Source: Closterium sp. Naga37s-1
Lineage: Eukaryota; Streptophyta; Zygnematophyceae; Desmidiales; Closteriaceae
Direction: 5' to 3'
NCBI GenBank assembly: GCA_947471745.1
Contig: CANJKZ010000929.1
Coordinates: forward strand, 1,544,001 to 1,608,000
Length of the DNA stretch: 64,000 nt
Below the pieces are notes generated by a model, which saw nothing but the letters and a program-made list of their open reading frames with translations, had not been told where the DNA came from and made no database searches. Below, piece after piece: positions 1 through 10,723 of the stretch; within the stretch, counting starts at the first letter, position 1; each line of letters opens with the position of its first letter. Made by a program: the position numbers and the translations under genes.

Positions 1-504
1 AAGGGGCCGCGAAGAGCCACGAAGGGGCCGCGGAGGGGTCGTGAAGGGGCCTCGAAGGGCCGCGAGGGGCCGCGGAGGGGCCGTGAAGGGGCCTCGAAGG
101 GCCGCGAAGGGCCACGGAGGGGCCGCGAAGGGGCCGCGAAGGGCCGCTAAGGGGCGGCGAGGGGCCGCGAAGGGGCCGCGAAGGGGCGAGAAGGGGCCTC
201 GAAGGGGCCTTAAGGGGCGCGACGGGCCACTAAGGGCAGGGGACGCGACGGGAGGGCAGGCGCACGGGGCGCGACTAGGGCAGGCGCTAAGCGCGCTGCG
301 GGCAGGTAAGGAAAAAAAAAATTCGTTATAGTGGTGGGCCCTAGAAAACGTTCCCACTAGGGAACCTGCTCTATACCATGTGAGAATAACGAGGAATGAT
401 TGACTAGGAAATGAGTTGGGTACAAATATGTAACCCTAGGAAACTGTACCCCATACTGTCTGCCCCACTACAGCCTAGAAAGACTATAGCATGAATGTTT
501 GACA
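1..504 (-). mobile_element. Copia-1, 5' end only (leader plus 5' LTR)
   Basis: Only the 5' end of a minus-strand Ty1/copia element lies in the window; the rest is off the left edge. Positions 1-300 are short GC-rich repeats of the form AAGGGGCCGCG. They occupy the place where the better preserved family members have the untranslated leader between primer site and gag. At 367-378 the complement reads TGGTATAGAGCAG, a slightly diverged initiator-Met tRNA primer-binding site. It directly abuts the LTR at 379. The element lies in the same gypsy relic that Copia-2 interrupts. Confidence 0.75.
379..504 (-). repeat. 5' LTR of Copia-1 (126 bp)
   Basis: On the minus strand it starts TGTCAAAC, as do the LTRs of Copia-2, -3 and -6. 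It ends TCACA against the primer site. The 5 bp outside it are cgtaa (505-509); the matching duplication would be outside the window. No partner LTR is visible, so the age cannot be estimated. Confidence 0.75.
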
Positions 505-717
505 CGTAAAGGCAGTTTGCTCTTTCTCCTCCCACATATACTCAACCCCCTTCTCCAGTCCACGGGGCGGTCAGCTTCGCCATGTCGGGGATGAACTGGC
601 ACACGTAGTTGACGAACCCAAAAAAATCTGCAGCTTGGTCAGATTTGTCGGCGCGTGCCATGCCTGCATCATCACAATATATTTTGGGTCTATTTCCACG
701 CCATTGGCCAAAATTAC
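505..717 (-). pseudogene. Ty3/gypsy reverse transcriptase, C-terminal part, interrupted
   Basis: The minus strand encodes the end of a gypsy RT and the start of the next domain. Visible parts are NGVEIDPKYIVMMQAW, then LQIFLGFVNYVCQFIPDMAK, then a WEEKEQTAF block after a frame disruption. These match the conserved 'GI.VDP.KI...W', 'LR.FLGL.NYYR.FIP.F' and 'F.WT.E...AF' positions of the family. The reading frame continues across Copia-2: without 718-7201 the codons run straight on from SHVI at 7202-7230. It is a relic split by Copia-2 and bounded on the other side by Copia-1. Confidence 0.75.
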
Positions 718-848
718 TGCCAGAATACTGAACGAGAATGATAGCATTGAGAAGAAAGTTGGTACAAGTGCTAACCCTAATTGGGTTGTACCCCTTATGG
801 GCTATCCCACTATAGCCTACACAAATTACACATTATAATAGTTTGACA
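718..848 (-). repeat. 3' LTR of Copia-2
   Basis: 131 bp. The right edge is the complement of TGTCAAACT; the left edge, TGCCA, is a mutated form of the TGTCA seen in the other LTR. The purine tract read as CCTATGGGGGTG on the minus strand lies just inside, at 849-860. Confidence 0.92.
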
Positions 849-1115
849 CACCCCCATAGGCAAAGTGGGGGAGAACAAGGGGTCACAAACCCAGTCAAGG
901 AGAGCAAAGCAAGCTCAAGGTGGATCGCAATGTCACCACACACTCTGAGCACAAGCAAATGGCCACAAGGCCAGTTCACATGCAGAGTTATATAATGGAG
1001 AACAAGCAGTACAGTGATCACAACCTAGCAAGTGCAAGCATGCAGGTATATGTATATAGATCACAGTACAAGCAAAGTTACGAAGTGGGTAAGTGAGACC
1101 AAGTAGGCACAAGGC

Positions 1116-2294
1116 CTAAAGCTGTACAGAAACGCTGATGATCACCAGGCTGAAGTGCCTTGGTGAATATATCAGCAGTGTTGGTCCGAGTGGCCACGTA
1201 AGCAAGACGAAGCTGACCACGCTGCTACAACTCTTGAGCAAGGAAGTAATGCAGAGAGCGATGTGCTTCGTCCTATGCTCCAGTCTGTGCTCCTGACACA
1301 AGGCAATCGTGGCAATCTACGTACAGAACTGGAGGAGAACGAGGCCGCTCTCCCAAGCCGGTCAGATGGTAGGTGAGCCAGCATAACTACTGTGCAACCA
1401 TGGCCCCTACGTAGATCCCAGCCTCACAACTGAAACTGAGAACAGAAGACGAGCGGGTAGACCGCCAAGAAACAGAGCCGGAGCCAAGGCTGAAAGTGTA
1501 ACCCTGTGACGACCGCTGCGTAGCCAAGTCGTCAACCCAAGACGCGTCTGCGTGTCCAGTAAGGAAATCTGGACCCCGTCCTCCAAGCATGAGCCCCATG
1601 CCCGGCGTACTACACAAGTAGCGTAACACCCTCTTAGCAGCCTCCTAGTGCTCTAGTCGGTGTCTCCCGGGCGCAACATAGCGTGCCAGGATGCTAAGAG
1701 GGTAGGCAAGGTCAGGTCGAGTGCAGGTCATCAAGTACATGAGGCAGCCCACAAGCTCTGGATACAGGCGACTCGGCTCTACGGACTCGTCCAAAGGTGG
1801 AGCTGAGAGTGAGTGACCGGTAGGCAGAGGAGTGGACTGTGGCAAGGAGAACCGGAAGCAGAAGCGCTGAAGGACCTGGTGCACCATGTGTGACTGAGTC
1901 AAAGTGATGGTGCGCCGTGCTCTGACCCGGGTGATCTGCAAGCCAAGATAGCTGCAAGACACTCAAAGTCCTCCTGCTTGTCCTCAAGGACGTCCGTGCC
2001 AAGAGCACACTCACCCCCAATGGACGGAGGACAGACAGACTCAGACTCAGCAACAAGACTAGCGGCGTAGTCGAGACGACAGGCGGCAGCAAAGTCAACA
2101 AGCTCAGTGACTAGGGCAGACGCAGCAGTGGACTCAAACGAAGGGTCGGTGACAACAGTGGCTAGAAGACGTGTGACAGTAGGACTTGCAGCACGAACAA
2201 AGTCAGACTCAGGGTCCGGACCGTCAGCAAGAGAGGACGAAGGAGGAGACTGCAGGGGAGCTCTCATTGGAACAGAGGAAGGACGAAGTGCCAT
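1116..2294 (-). pseudogene. Copia-2 RT/RNase H remnant with deleted RT core
   Basis: The minus strand starts with the pre-RT region (LDYAASLV, then LGTDVLEDKQEDFECLAA at about 2000-1960). It then jumps directly into YLGLQITRVRARRTITLTQS, a block that lies after the YVDD motif in RVT_2 proteins. Compared with Copia-3, roughly 270 codons with the catalytic RT core are missing. RT C-terminal and RNase H blocks follow (LVGCLMYLMTCTRPDLAYP; GHADASWVDD; RSTRSSSV), broken by stops and shifts. It cannot encode an active RT. Confidence 0.8.
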
Positions 2295-2299
2295 AATGT

Positions 2300-3241
2300 G
2301 CGTGCCGGGGACAGGAGGAGGACGCGGATGAGGAACACGACCACCAGTGCGAACAGCGCGAACAGGCCAGGCAGGACGAGACTCGGGAGCACGACGCTCT
2401 GTAAGGGAGTATGTCTGCTCAGTGTAAGGAGAAGGAGCAGGCAGTGGGGAGTCCGGCTGTAACTGTGGCTGCGACTGGTCAGGCGGTGGACATAGTAGAG
2501 GTGGAGTAAGGCCAGTAGAAGACGGGAGACTAAGAACCTGGCAAAGCAGTGGGACGAAGTACGCAGCACAGTGCCTCCAGAACCAGCACCGACAGCTCCA
2601 ACAGCCCCAGGGCCAGCACCTCGAGCTCTAGGATCTCCAGCTCCAGTGCCTGCAGCTCCAGGGTTTCCAGCTCCAACGCCTCCAGCTCCAGGGTCTCCAG
2701 CTCCAGCAATTGCAGCACCACCAGCTCCAGCAGCTCTAGTACCTCCAGTACCAGCAGCACCAACAGCACCGGCAGCTCCGGTACCTCCTGAGCGAGCACC
2801 TCCACAGCAGCTCCAGCACCTCCGGTACCTCCAGCTCTAGCGCCTCCAGCTCCAGGGTCTCTAGCTCCAGCACCTGCAGCACCACCAGCTCCAGCAGCTC
2901 CAGTACCTCCAGTACGAGCACCTCCAGCACCTCCAGGACCAGCAGCTCCAGTGCCTCCAGCTCTAGTGCCTCCAGCGGCAGGCCCCCCAGCTCCAGCAGC
3001 GGCACTCCAAAGACAGGTGCGCCGAGAAAACCACTCGCGCAGCTGCGGTGGAGAGAGAGGCTCCCACCGTGAGGAGGCACCCGTAGGACCTCAAGAACAC
3101 ATAGTACCTCCAGGCTCAGCACCCCCAGGCTCAGTACCCCTAGGCTCCGCACGCTCAGGCTCAGCACCCTCAGGCTCAGCACCACCAGACGCAGTACCCC
3201 TAGCAGCACCACCCCCAGCAGCACCAGAGTCGACAACGACC
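2300..3241 (-). repeat. Copia-2 integrase-RT linker, low-complexity repeats
   Basis: About 900 bp of imperfect CCAGCTCCAG and CAGGCTCAGCACC repeats (plus-strand view) between integrase and the RT remnant. On the coding strand these read as Gly/Ala-rich or Leu/Glu-rich depending on frame. All members of this family in the window have a low-complexity stretch here, each with different units. Confidence 0.7.
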
Positions 3242-4987
3242 TCAAAAGGCTTTGCCAAGGGGAGGGGGTCTACCTGAGACACACGTGATTGTGCGGGACC
3301 CTGAGGGGGGAGGGGGTCTACCGGAGGGGGACCTGGTGCAAGGAAGAGCGGCAGGGGGGGGGAGAGGGGCAGTGCGGTAGGGGAAGAGACGGTAAAAGGG
3401 AACCAACTCGTCAAACGTGGCATCCTGAGAGGGCAGGACACGGTGCATGGTGAGGTGGTAAAACTGCCAGCCAGGCGCGTCAGGGGGAAAGCCAAGGAAG
3501 ACACAGGGAATGGCGCGGGAGGAGAGATTGTCCGTGGAAGTATCGCGGACAAAGGCACGAGAACCCCAGACCCGGAACACCGATGCATCGCCAACGACCC
3601 CCGTCCAACACAGTGTAGGCGAGGTCTCCGGCAAGGAGACACGGGGCCAGAGGTAGAGCTGATGCGCAGCGTACCGGACCGCAAACGGCCATAGAAAATG
3701 GGGAGCAGCCGCATGGATCATGGAGGTACGAGCGACCTCCATGACTAAGCCAATGCGGCGCTCAGCAACCCCATTCTGCTGCGGAGAGGCCGGAAGCGTG
3801 AACGACTGGCGAATGCCCTCCTCATGACAAAAGTCCCGCAAGAGGTCGGATGCGAACTCACCACCTCTGTCAGAGTACAGACGCAGGACAGGAAGGTCCT
3901 CGCGGAACCGCTCGCGGAGCTGGAGACGGACATCGCGGATCCAAGGGATCAAAACATCAGGGTCCTCCTCCTTGCTGCGCAAGGGAAAGGCCGTATTGTA
4001 ACGCGAGTAGTCGTCAACAACCAACAGAAAGTATCGCTCGCGGCCCTGTCCACGGACGCGAGCTGGGCCCCACACGTCCATGTGGAGAGTCCGCAGGGTA
4101 GCGGTCGTCCGGGTAAACGAGGGGTGAGGAGCGGCGCGCTGCCGCCCCTCGACACAGGGAAGGCAGGGAGGGGCAGGCGAGGGTGGGAGGGGAGGCAGAG
4201 ACCTGGGAAGACCAGAGATAAGGAGGCGGAAGTGCATTCCACGGAGGCATGGCAGGGAGGGGTGACCAAGGCGGTGGTGCCAAAGGAGAGTCTGGTGCGA
4301 CATGAGATGACACGAACAGGGGGCTGCTAGCTGACCTGACGCGGACGCAAACGCAACTACCTGAGGAGGCTCAGTAGTCAGTGTGTATAGACTCGACTCA
4401 GGCCGACGGGTGAACGTGGCCAGGTGACAGCCCGTCCGTGTACACATACAGATCGACACACGCTGACCCCCAGGAGTGGTGGTAGTGACCATCGCATCCT
4501 GGAGGGCAGCGGCACTCACCAAGTTTGTAGAGAATGAGGGGAGGTGAAGACATGAGAGTGAGCCGGACGGAACCGCCGGACACGGGATAACAGTGGAGGA
4601 ACGTGCAAGAACTGGGCCCCCTGAGGGGTCAGCCAGTCTGACTGCAACAGGTGCAGTGAGTGGTGTGACTGTAGTACTATCGCGAAAGAAACAGCGAGAA
4701 GCACCTGACTCAAGCGTGAAGGTGTGCAAGGCCTTAGCAGGCGCAGTACCAGGGAGAGCAGACTCACTAGCACCTAGAGCAGCAGCTTCTATACCTGGGT
4801 CGGGCGGCACATACAGGTAACAGTCACCCTTAGCACTTACAGTCAAAGCATACATGGCAGCAAGGATAGTGTCATTGTCAATAGCAAAGATATCCACACC
4901 CTGCCTAAGCAACTCTAGCCAGTGGGGGAGCTCAGTCGCGTCGGAGAACTCTGCGTGCCAGGCACGGGCAGTGTGCCAGTCACACAT
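3242..4987 (-). pseudogene. Copia-2 protease-integrase
   Basis: A 581-codon open stretch. Near residue 95 is FTLESGASRCFF, where copia proteases have D-S/T-G; the catalytic Asp is Glu here. The GAG pre-integrase block (LLWHHRLGHPSLPCL) follows. The integrase core then shows VVDDYSRY, LYSDRGGEFASDLL and SPQQNGVAERRIGLVMEVAR, so all three acidic DDE-type positions are present. A post-core block follows (FRVWGSRAF, IPCVFLGF). The end runs into a Pro-rich tail where the frame is probably lost. Integrase looks intact; protease is probably dead. Confidence 0.85.
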
Positions 4988-5002
4988 GGTGCGGCAGGTC
5001 CC

Positions 5003-6191
5003 TCACACTCTCAAGACGGGAGAAGCAGCGGGACTGTGTGTGACCAACCTTCCCGCATGTCTGACCAGCGCGGTCACCTGTGCGAATGACGTACTGGCAG
5101 CGAACACTACCCCCAGACGTCCCACGCTGAGCAAACCACTCACGAAGCTCTTGGGGCGTAGGGGTCTCATGCGGACGCTGCTACTGCTGCCTCTGACCAC
5201 CGCCATAACCTCCCCTCTGACCGGTTCCACCCCGACCGCCACCATTGCCGCCGCCATCACTCCCACTGCCACCACCACTACCGCCGCCACCACTCCCACT
5301 GCCTCCACCACCGCCGCCACCAACTCCTCCACTCCCACCACCACTCCCTCCACCACCACCGCCACCTCCACCGCCTCCACCGCTGCCACCCCCACCACCC
5401 TTGCCTCCCTTGCCCCTGCCGTTGCGGCGCCTCCCACTAGGAGCAGACGCAGCCCCGACCTCCTCAGCACGAAGGAAGTCAACAGCAGCAGCAGAAGCGT
5501 AGGAGAGGCAAGGGGGGAGGGGGAACATCCCTCAAAGAAGGGAGTGCGAGGAGTGCCACGAGCAGCACCTACAGCGACTATGCTAGCCTCATCTGCAAGG
5601 AGGTGCTTCTCGAGCAGGTCGACAGTGAGGTCCGTGGGGTCCATGGCGAGAAAGAGGTCCCTGACTGTGCTAAGAGATTCAGGGAGGCGGGTGACGATGA
5701 AGTAGAGAGCGATGTACATGGGGGGAGGGTTCTTGTCGAGAAACTCGGTGAGAAGCGCGACGCGGTAGCGAGCGTCACTAGTGCGAAGGTGGGTGACTAG
5801 GTCGTCGACTGTGGCAAAGACGGACAGCTCTGGAAAAAAGGTAGGGCAGTATAAGGAGGCCGAGAGCAGCAATGGCAGGGGAGGAGTAGCGAGCGACTAC
5901 AGCGTTGTACAGGGCTTTAGCAGTCTTGTGCTGGCCAAAGTGAGCGCGTTCGGCTAACGGTAGGTGGTTGCGAATGGCTAGGCGAGCAGCAGCGTCACGG
6001 GTAAGCCACTGTGAGCGGGTCGCACTGTCAGCTGTGTCGGGAGGGGCAAGAGAGGCTCCAGACGTGTGGTCAAACAACAAAACGCCGTCTCTAGAATCTC
6101 TCAGTAGGAACAGCTGTAAGTCATCGAGCCACGTATCAAACTGGATCGGACGGCCCTCAGGATCGAATGTGAGGACGCTGAGAGTAGCCAT
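5003..6191 (-). pseudogene. Copia-2 gag with frameshifts
   Basis: The likely start is the ATG at 6191 (MATLSVLTFDPEGRPIQFDTW). The capsid-type region (LFLLRDSRDG, LARYSSPAIA, FATVDDLVTHLRT, VRDLFLAMDPTDLTVDLLEK) is shared between two frames, so there is at least one frameshift near 5870. A Gly-rich stretch at 5240-5450 is followed in a third frame by the variant finger C-x13-C-x4-H-x4-C (CQYVIRTGDRAGQTCGKVGH, then TQSRC). The ATG at 6287 would add a leader-repeat extension and is less likely. Confidence 0.8.
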
Positions 6192-7065
6192 AGTGGGCAG
6201 AGCAGGGTGGCGCGCGAGCAGCAGAGCAGCACGCAAGCAAGGACGGCGCGACGGGCAGGGCGGCGCGCAAGCGCTAGGGAAGCGCACAGAGCAGGGCGGG
6301 GCGGCGCACGGCTAGGGCAGGGCGGCGCAACTGGCAGGGCAGGGCGGTAGGGCAGGGTGGCGCAGTTGGCAGGGCAGGGCGGCGCAACTAGCAGGGGTAG
6401 GGCGGCGGCCAGCAGGGCGTCGTGCGGGCAGGGCAGGGCAGGGCGGCTGCCATCAGGGCAGCACGCGGGCAGGGCAGGGCAGGGCGGCGGCCAGCAAGGC
6501 GGCGAGCGGGCAGGGCAGGGCAGAGCGGCGACCAGTAGGGCGGCGCGCGGGCAGGGCAGGACGGCGCGGCGGCCAGCAGGGCAGCGTGCAGGCAGGGCAG
6601 GGCGATGCAGTGGCCACCAGGGCGGCGCGCAGGCAGGGCAGGGCGATGCGGCGGCCAGCAGGGCGGCGCGCAAGTAGGGCAGGGCGGCGCGGCGCTAGCA
6701 GTGCAGCGCGACGGGCAGGGGAGGGCGGCGCGATGGGCACGACAGGGTGGCGCGGCGCTAGCAGGGCAGCGCGACGGGCAGGGGAGGGCGGCGCGCGACC
6801 AGCAGGGCGGCGCGACGGGCAGGGCAGAGCAGCGCGCGGCCAGCAGGGCGGCGCGCGGGCAGGGCAGGGCAGCGCGAGGCCAGCAAGGCGGCGCGATGGG
6901 CAGGGGAAGGCAGCGCGCGGCCAGCAAGGCGGCGCGCAGGCAGGGCAGGGCAGCGCGATGGGCAGGGTAGGGCGCTACGAGCAGGGTAACACGCTATGGG
7001 CAGGGAACTATTCGGTGGGCCCTAGAACAAAAAATGGTCCTGGAACAGGACCTGCTATGAAACCA
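6192..7065 (-). repeat. Copia-2 untranslated leader, GC-rich repeats
   Basis: About 870 bp of imperfect GCAGGGCAGGGCGGCGCGC-type repeats between gag and the primer site. Open frames exist on both strands because the units lack stop codons; none resembles a protein. The primer site reads TGGTTTCATAGC on the minus strand at about 7054-7065, diverged from TGGTATCAGAGC. Confidence 0.8.
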
Positions 7066-7196
7066 TGTCAGAATATTGAATGAGAATGATAGCATTGAGA
7101 AGAAAGCTGGTACAAGTGCTAACCCTAATTGGGTTGTACCCCTTATAGGCTACCCCACTACAGCCTATACAACTTAAACATTATATTAGTTTGACA
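7066..7196 (-). repeat. 5' LTR of Copia-2
   Basis: 131 bp, with TGTCA at both plus-strand edges as inverted ends. Most of its differences from the 3' LTR are C/T or G/A transitions (8 of 11 by eye). Confidence 0.92.
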
Positions 7197-7201
7197 ATTA
7201 C

Positions 7202-8520
7202 ATGGCTTAAAAACTCCTGTAAGAACTCCCACTTAGAAGCTTTGGTCAGAAGGCAGTTCTCGATCAGTGGTTTTCAATGTCCTATAAGTGACTTGATCGT
7301 AACCCTGTTTTACGCATGGTAGTCAATGCACATGAGAATATTCCGTGCTTTTTTCGACATGAACAGTATAAGCGTTGCGAAGGGTGATACAGGTGAATGA
7401 ATTTATGCGATAGGAGGTAATTCCGCTGTTTTGGCAGTTCGTCTAGTTCGGGTTGGTTCAGTCAAAACTGTCCTTGTTATGTCCGTTGTGCTCCTGATTC
7501 TAACTCTATGATGTGGTCGTATGGTTGCTGAGGTGGAAGTCCTTCCGGTAGGTCATCCGGAAAAATTCCGACGTATTGCTTCAGTAGTGCCACCAGGTCA
7601 TTTGGTATGTCGACTGCAAATCACTAGGCAAATCACTTGGCTTGCCTGCTGCTTCAGCTTGTTGGACATTGACTACGTACATGTCCGCTCCTGCCACTAC
7701 GGTGCATTTCATCGTGATGGCATTGACCCAAACCAACAAAGGCTCAGACGATCTCCGAAGAGGTAAGGCGATGTTTTTGCCGTTGAATTGCATAGTGCAT
7801 TTGCCCGTCGTCCAATCTATTCGCGGGTTATGTCATCGCAACCAATCGGCCGAGTGGACTGTTCTGACGCATGGAAATCGATGTAGACATGTGCACCACG
7901 CGTCCCACGTGCGATATTGGGCTACCTCCACGAAATACAATGGCGCACAAGGTCCACTTGGTCCACCTTGTGGTGGTAGAGCCTTGTAGTTACTTGGCTT
8001 CGTGACGATGACGCGCCACCAACCCATGGCAGGTCCTTGCAGTAACAACACGGCGTAGCGAACTTTTGCCGCATCCGACGAGACGTAGTTCGCGTCGAAA
8101 AATACATTCATCGTGAAGCGCAACGCCTAAACCGTCGGACCACCCCATTGAATCGGGTCGACACATGGCGGACGATGCGGCTTGAGCGGCATTGGTGACG
8201 GAAGTGCCAACTCGTCGATTCGTTGAAATGATGACGCAACCCTGACTCCTATGTGCATTTGTTGCTCCGGGGCGTGTCGTTACGTGGTCGTCGCGAACGT
8301 CGTTGCGTGAGAGACCATCACTAGTAGTGCTCGGGTGTTTTCCCACTCTCTCATGTTGTGCTACTTTTCCTTGCGTTTGTGTCTGTACTTGTTGTGCACA
8401 TGCGATGTCGTTTTGCGGTGACGTACGTTCTGCCATTAGCGCGACGATTTCTTTGATACTTACGCATATTTGGTGCGTCAGCTCGTCCAGGCGCTCGCGT
8501 GAGGCTTGCAAGGTGAATGC
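7202..8520 (-). pseudogene. Ty3/gypsy gag-protease-RT relic
   Basis: Reading the minus strand from 8511: a degraded gag-like region with LLLQGPAMGWWRVIV at about 8040-8000 (the gypsy gag 'L.G.A..WW' block). Next is a protease-like segment ending VVAGADMYVVN at about 7700-7650. Then, near 7330-7202, come RT pieces LMCIDYHA (stop) NRVTIK and LTKASKWEFLQEFLSHV. The RT active-site part between the last two is missing. Many stops and shifts are present. No LTR was recognised. It is the host sequence into which Copia-2 inserted. Confidence 0.65.
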
Positions 8521-8665
8521 AGTCTCCCATGTCGAAGGATAGCAGCCGGCTTAGGTGCTAGGCACAGTCGTGGCTGCACGCGCTTACGAGAAAGCACAAG
8601 GCCAGCGGCTCCGTAACTTGCACACGCGGCCGGTCCTGGCGTCGTAATAGTTGGGCTAGTATATG

Positions 8666-9180
8666 TAGAGCACTTCGTCAAGCTTGCTGTGCAAGAAGGA
8701 GATCTTCATGTCAAGCTGCATCAGGTGCAAGTCGATGACAACGACGATGATGAGGAAGATCCTCAGCTTGACGTAGCTCCTGGCTTGTGCATACGTCTCG
8801 TCGTAGTCGACGTTGTACACCTATGTGAAGCCCTTCACATCCAGGCGTGCCTTCTCGCAAGCGACCGTGCTATCGACTTGGTACTTCGCCATCAGCACCT
8901 AGCGGTTCTTCACGACGTTGACATCGCGAGGCTACTCGACGAGTTCCCACTTGCCGTTGGCGATAAGGCTCCGTATCTCCTCGTCCATGGCGGCCTTCAA
9001 AGCCTTGCCCTTCCAGCTCGCCAACGCCTCCTTCACCGTCACGGTGGCAATATCCCATCACCTCTTGAGTTCGGTGTGTATATCAGGGTCGAGCTATGGC
9101 AGGTCGACGTTGGCCTACCCGTCGTCTTGCAGCGTACTGTAGGAGGTCAGCGGCATGCATGCGTGGTAGCTCAGCCATTC
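8666..9180 (-). pseudogene. Ty1/copia RT fragment
   Basis: The minus strand encodes the start of a copia RVT_2 domain: FEGRHGRGD-type shadows aside, the real frame has GKALKAAMDEEIRSLIANGKW, then VDSTVACEKARLDVKGFT, VDYDETYAQARSY and LDMKISFLHSKLDEVLYIY. It stops where the family continues with PPGF. Several in-frame stops are present. It belongs to a different lineage from Copia-1/2/3. It abuts the gypsy relic, but no ends or target duplication are visible. Confidence 0.7.
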
Positions 9181-10380
9181 TAGAGCCTTTCTAGGGCGGG
9201 ATGAGTGTCCCAGTTCAGGCTTGTCAACCGATACCTCCACCACGTTGCTGTCGGTGGATTCCTCCCCCTGGCGTTAGCTCCCATTCGTCGTCGCCAGCCT
9301 CTCTATGCTCCTCGGCCTGCTGTGCCAAAGTCGGCTTCTCTACATCTGGAGTTGGACCACGTCAAAAAGCATGGGTGGTACAAGTGATCATACCGTTTGC
9401 TCGTGTTCTCTCTACTTGCGCATTTAGGGAAAATTGGAAAACGTTTCACTAGAGAAAGTTGAGAAAAATGAGGCAAAAGGATTAGCAATGGTGACTAAAT
9501 CTGGACCTACCAATCTAGCAAGCAGGCAGATCGACCTCCAGTGCAGTATGAGGGCGGCTTCCCAGCACGGCAAGTCGCCGGCGTGCCAGCACAGCTCGAA
9601 GACGGCTTGCCAACGCTGCAAGTCGGCGACCTGCCAGCAACGCACCTGTGTGGCTTGCCAATGCTGCAGCAAGGTGGCTTGCCAATGCTGCAGCAAGGCG
9701 GCTTGCCAGTGTTGCAACCGCATGTGACAATAGCGCACATGCGTGCTCTCACTTCGAGGTGCTAGCAGACGGTTTGAGCACGTTGTGCACCATGACGCAC
9801 ATTGTGCGATGGCAAGCCGTCACATGCCGACGGTTGCGTCAGATGCACCACGTTGACCACATGATGCTACCACGTTGGTCGATTTCACCAAAACCACCTG
9901 GGCGACATTCGCGCACCCCGTTGAACATCGTCGACCAGGTCATTCAGTCGACTAGAAGCGGCTGTTAAGTTGGCGCCGACTTTGATGCAGGTCGGCGTCA
10001 TGTCGCGGGTCACCGAGGTTGACCGCCAAAATCCACCGTTCACCGAGGTTGACTTTGTGGTGGCCGGCTTCCCTAGAGTAGGCTTCACCGAAGTCGGGCT
10101 CTGCTGAAGACGGCTCTACCGAAGTCGGCTAGCCAGACCAGCCGACTTGCTCCGCCTCTCAAGCCAACTTCATTTTGTAGTCACACTTCATTACTTGGAA
10201 CGTAGTATGCGTTAATTGTAGGTTGCTCATCTAAGAAATTAACATGGAACACTTGTGTTCATCACCTGTCTAGGAATTGCTGAGATTTCTTTTACAACAA
10301 AAAGGAGGAAAGGGAGGATCTTCCGAATTGGTAAGTGCATATTGTTTGTTTACATTGGTTGTCACAACAAAAGGAAAAAA
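9181..10380. other. Intergenic / decayed repeat DNA, including a 24-bp array
   Basis: No gene recognised. At about 9541-9720 lie six or seven imperfect copies of a unit near 24 bp containing GGCTTGCCAATGCTGCAGC. At 9980-10140 there are short repeats around ACCGAAGTCGGC and ACCGAGGTTGAC. The stretch may be the decayed upstream part of the copia fragment at 8666-9180. Confidence 0.4.
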
Positions 10381-10523
10381 CTTAAGAACCTACTTGCTTG
10401 AGTAGCGAGAGAATGGTGATACAAGGTCAAAGGGAGGGATACAACCAAAGTGTCGAGAAAGTTTTGTACCCCCTAACATCCAACTCACTATAGCATATCT
10501 AAATCTACAAACATAGTTTGACA
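10381..10523 (-). repeat. 3' LTR of Copia-3
   Basis: 143 bp. Its right edge is the complement of TGTCAAACTATG. The minus-strand purine tract CTATGGGGGTG lies at 10524-10534. Confidence 0.9.
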
Positions 10524-10723
10524 CACCCCCATAGGCTAAGTGAGGGGTATCAAAACAGGTATGACACGCATGTGGTCACAAGACCAGTCAAGAAAAAAAA
10601 ACACAGCAAGCTCAGGGTGGATCACGAAGTCACCACACATTCTGAGCACAAACAAGCGGCCATAAGGCCAGTTCAAGAGTTCGCAGACATATATAGAAGA
10701 ACAGCAAGCAACAAGAGACAAGA

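Larger units (their letters stand above)
718..7196 (-). mobile_element. Copia-2, complete LTR retrotransposon, coding-dead
   Basis: A minus-strand Ty1/copia element of 6,479 bp with both LTRs (131 bp each) and a perfect 5-bp target duplication, ATTAC, at 713-717 and 7197-7201. Order on the minus strand: 5' LTR, primer site, GC-rich leader, gag, protease, integrase, repetitive linker, RT remnant, RNase H remnant, purine tract (849-860), 3' LTR. The LTRs differ at about 11 of 131 positions (roughly 92% identity), so it is not young. The RT core is deleted, the protease Asp is replaced and gag has frameshifts, so it cannot move by itself. Confidence 0.93.

Noticed and set aside
5245..5502. Pro-rich plus-strand protein
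   Set aside because: Antisense of the Gly-rich gag stretch of Copia-2.
6357..7083. Arg/Gly/Ala-rich proteins on both strands
   Set aside because: GC-rich leader repeats of Copia-2; no conserved start or domain.
8689..9183. Plus-strand 164-residue acidic protein
   Set aside because: Antisense shadow of a copia RT fragment recognised on the minus strand.
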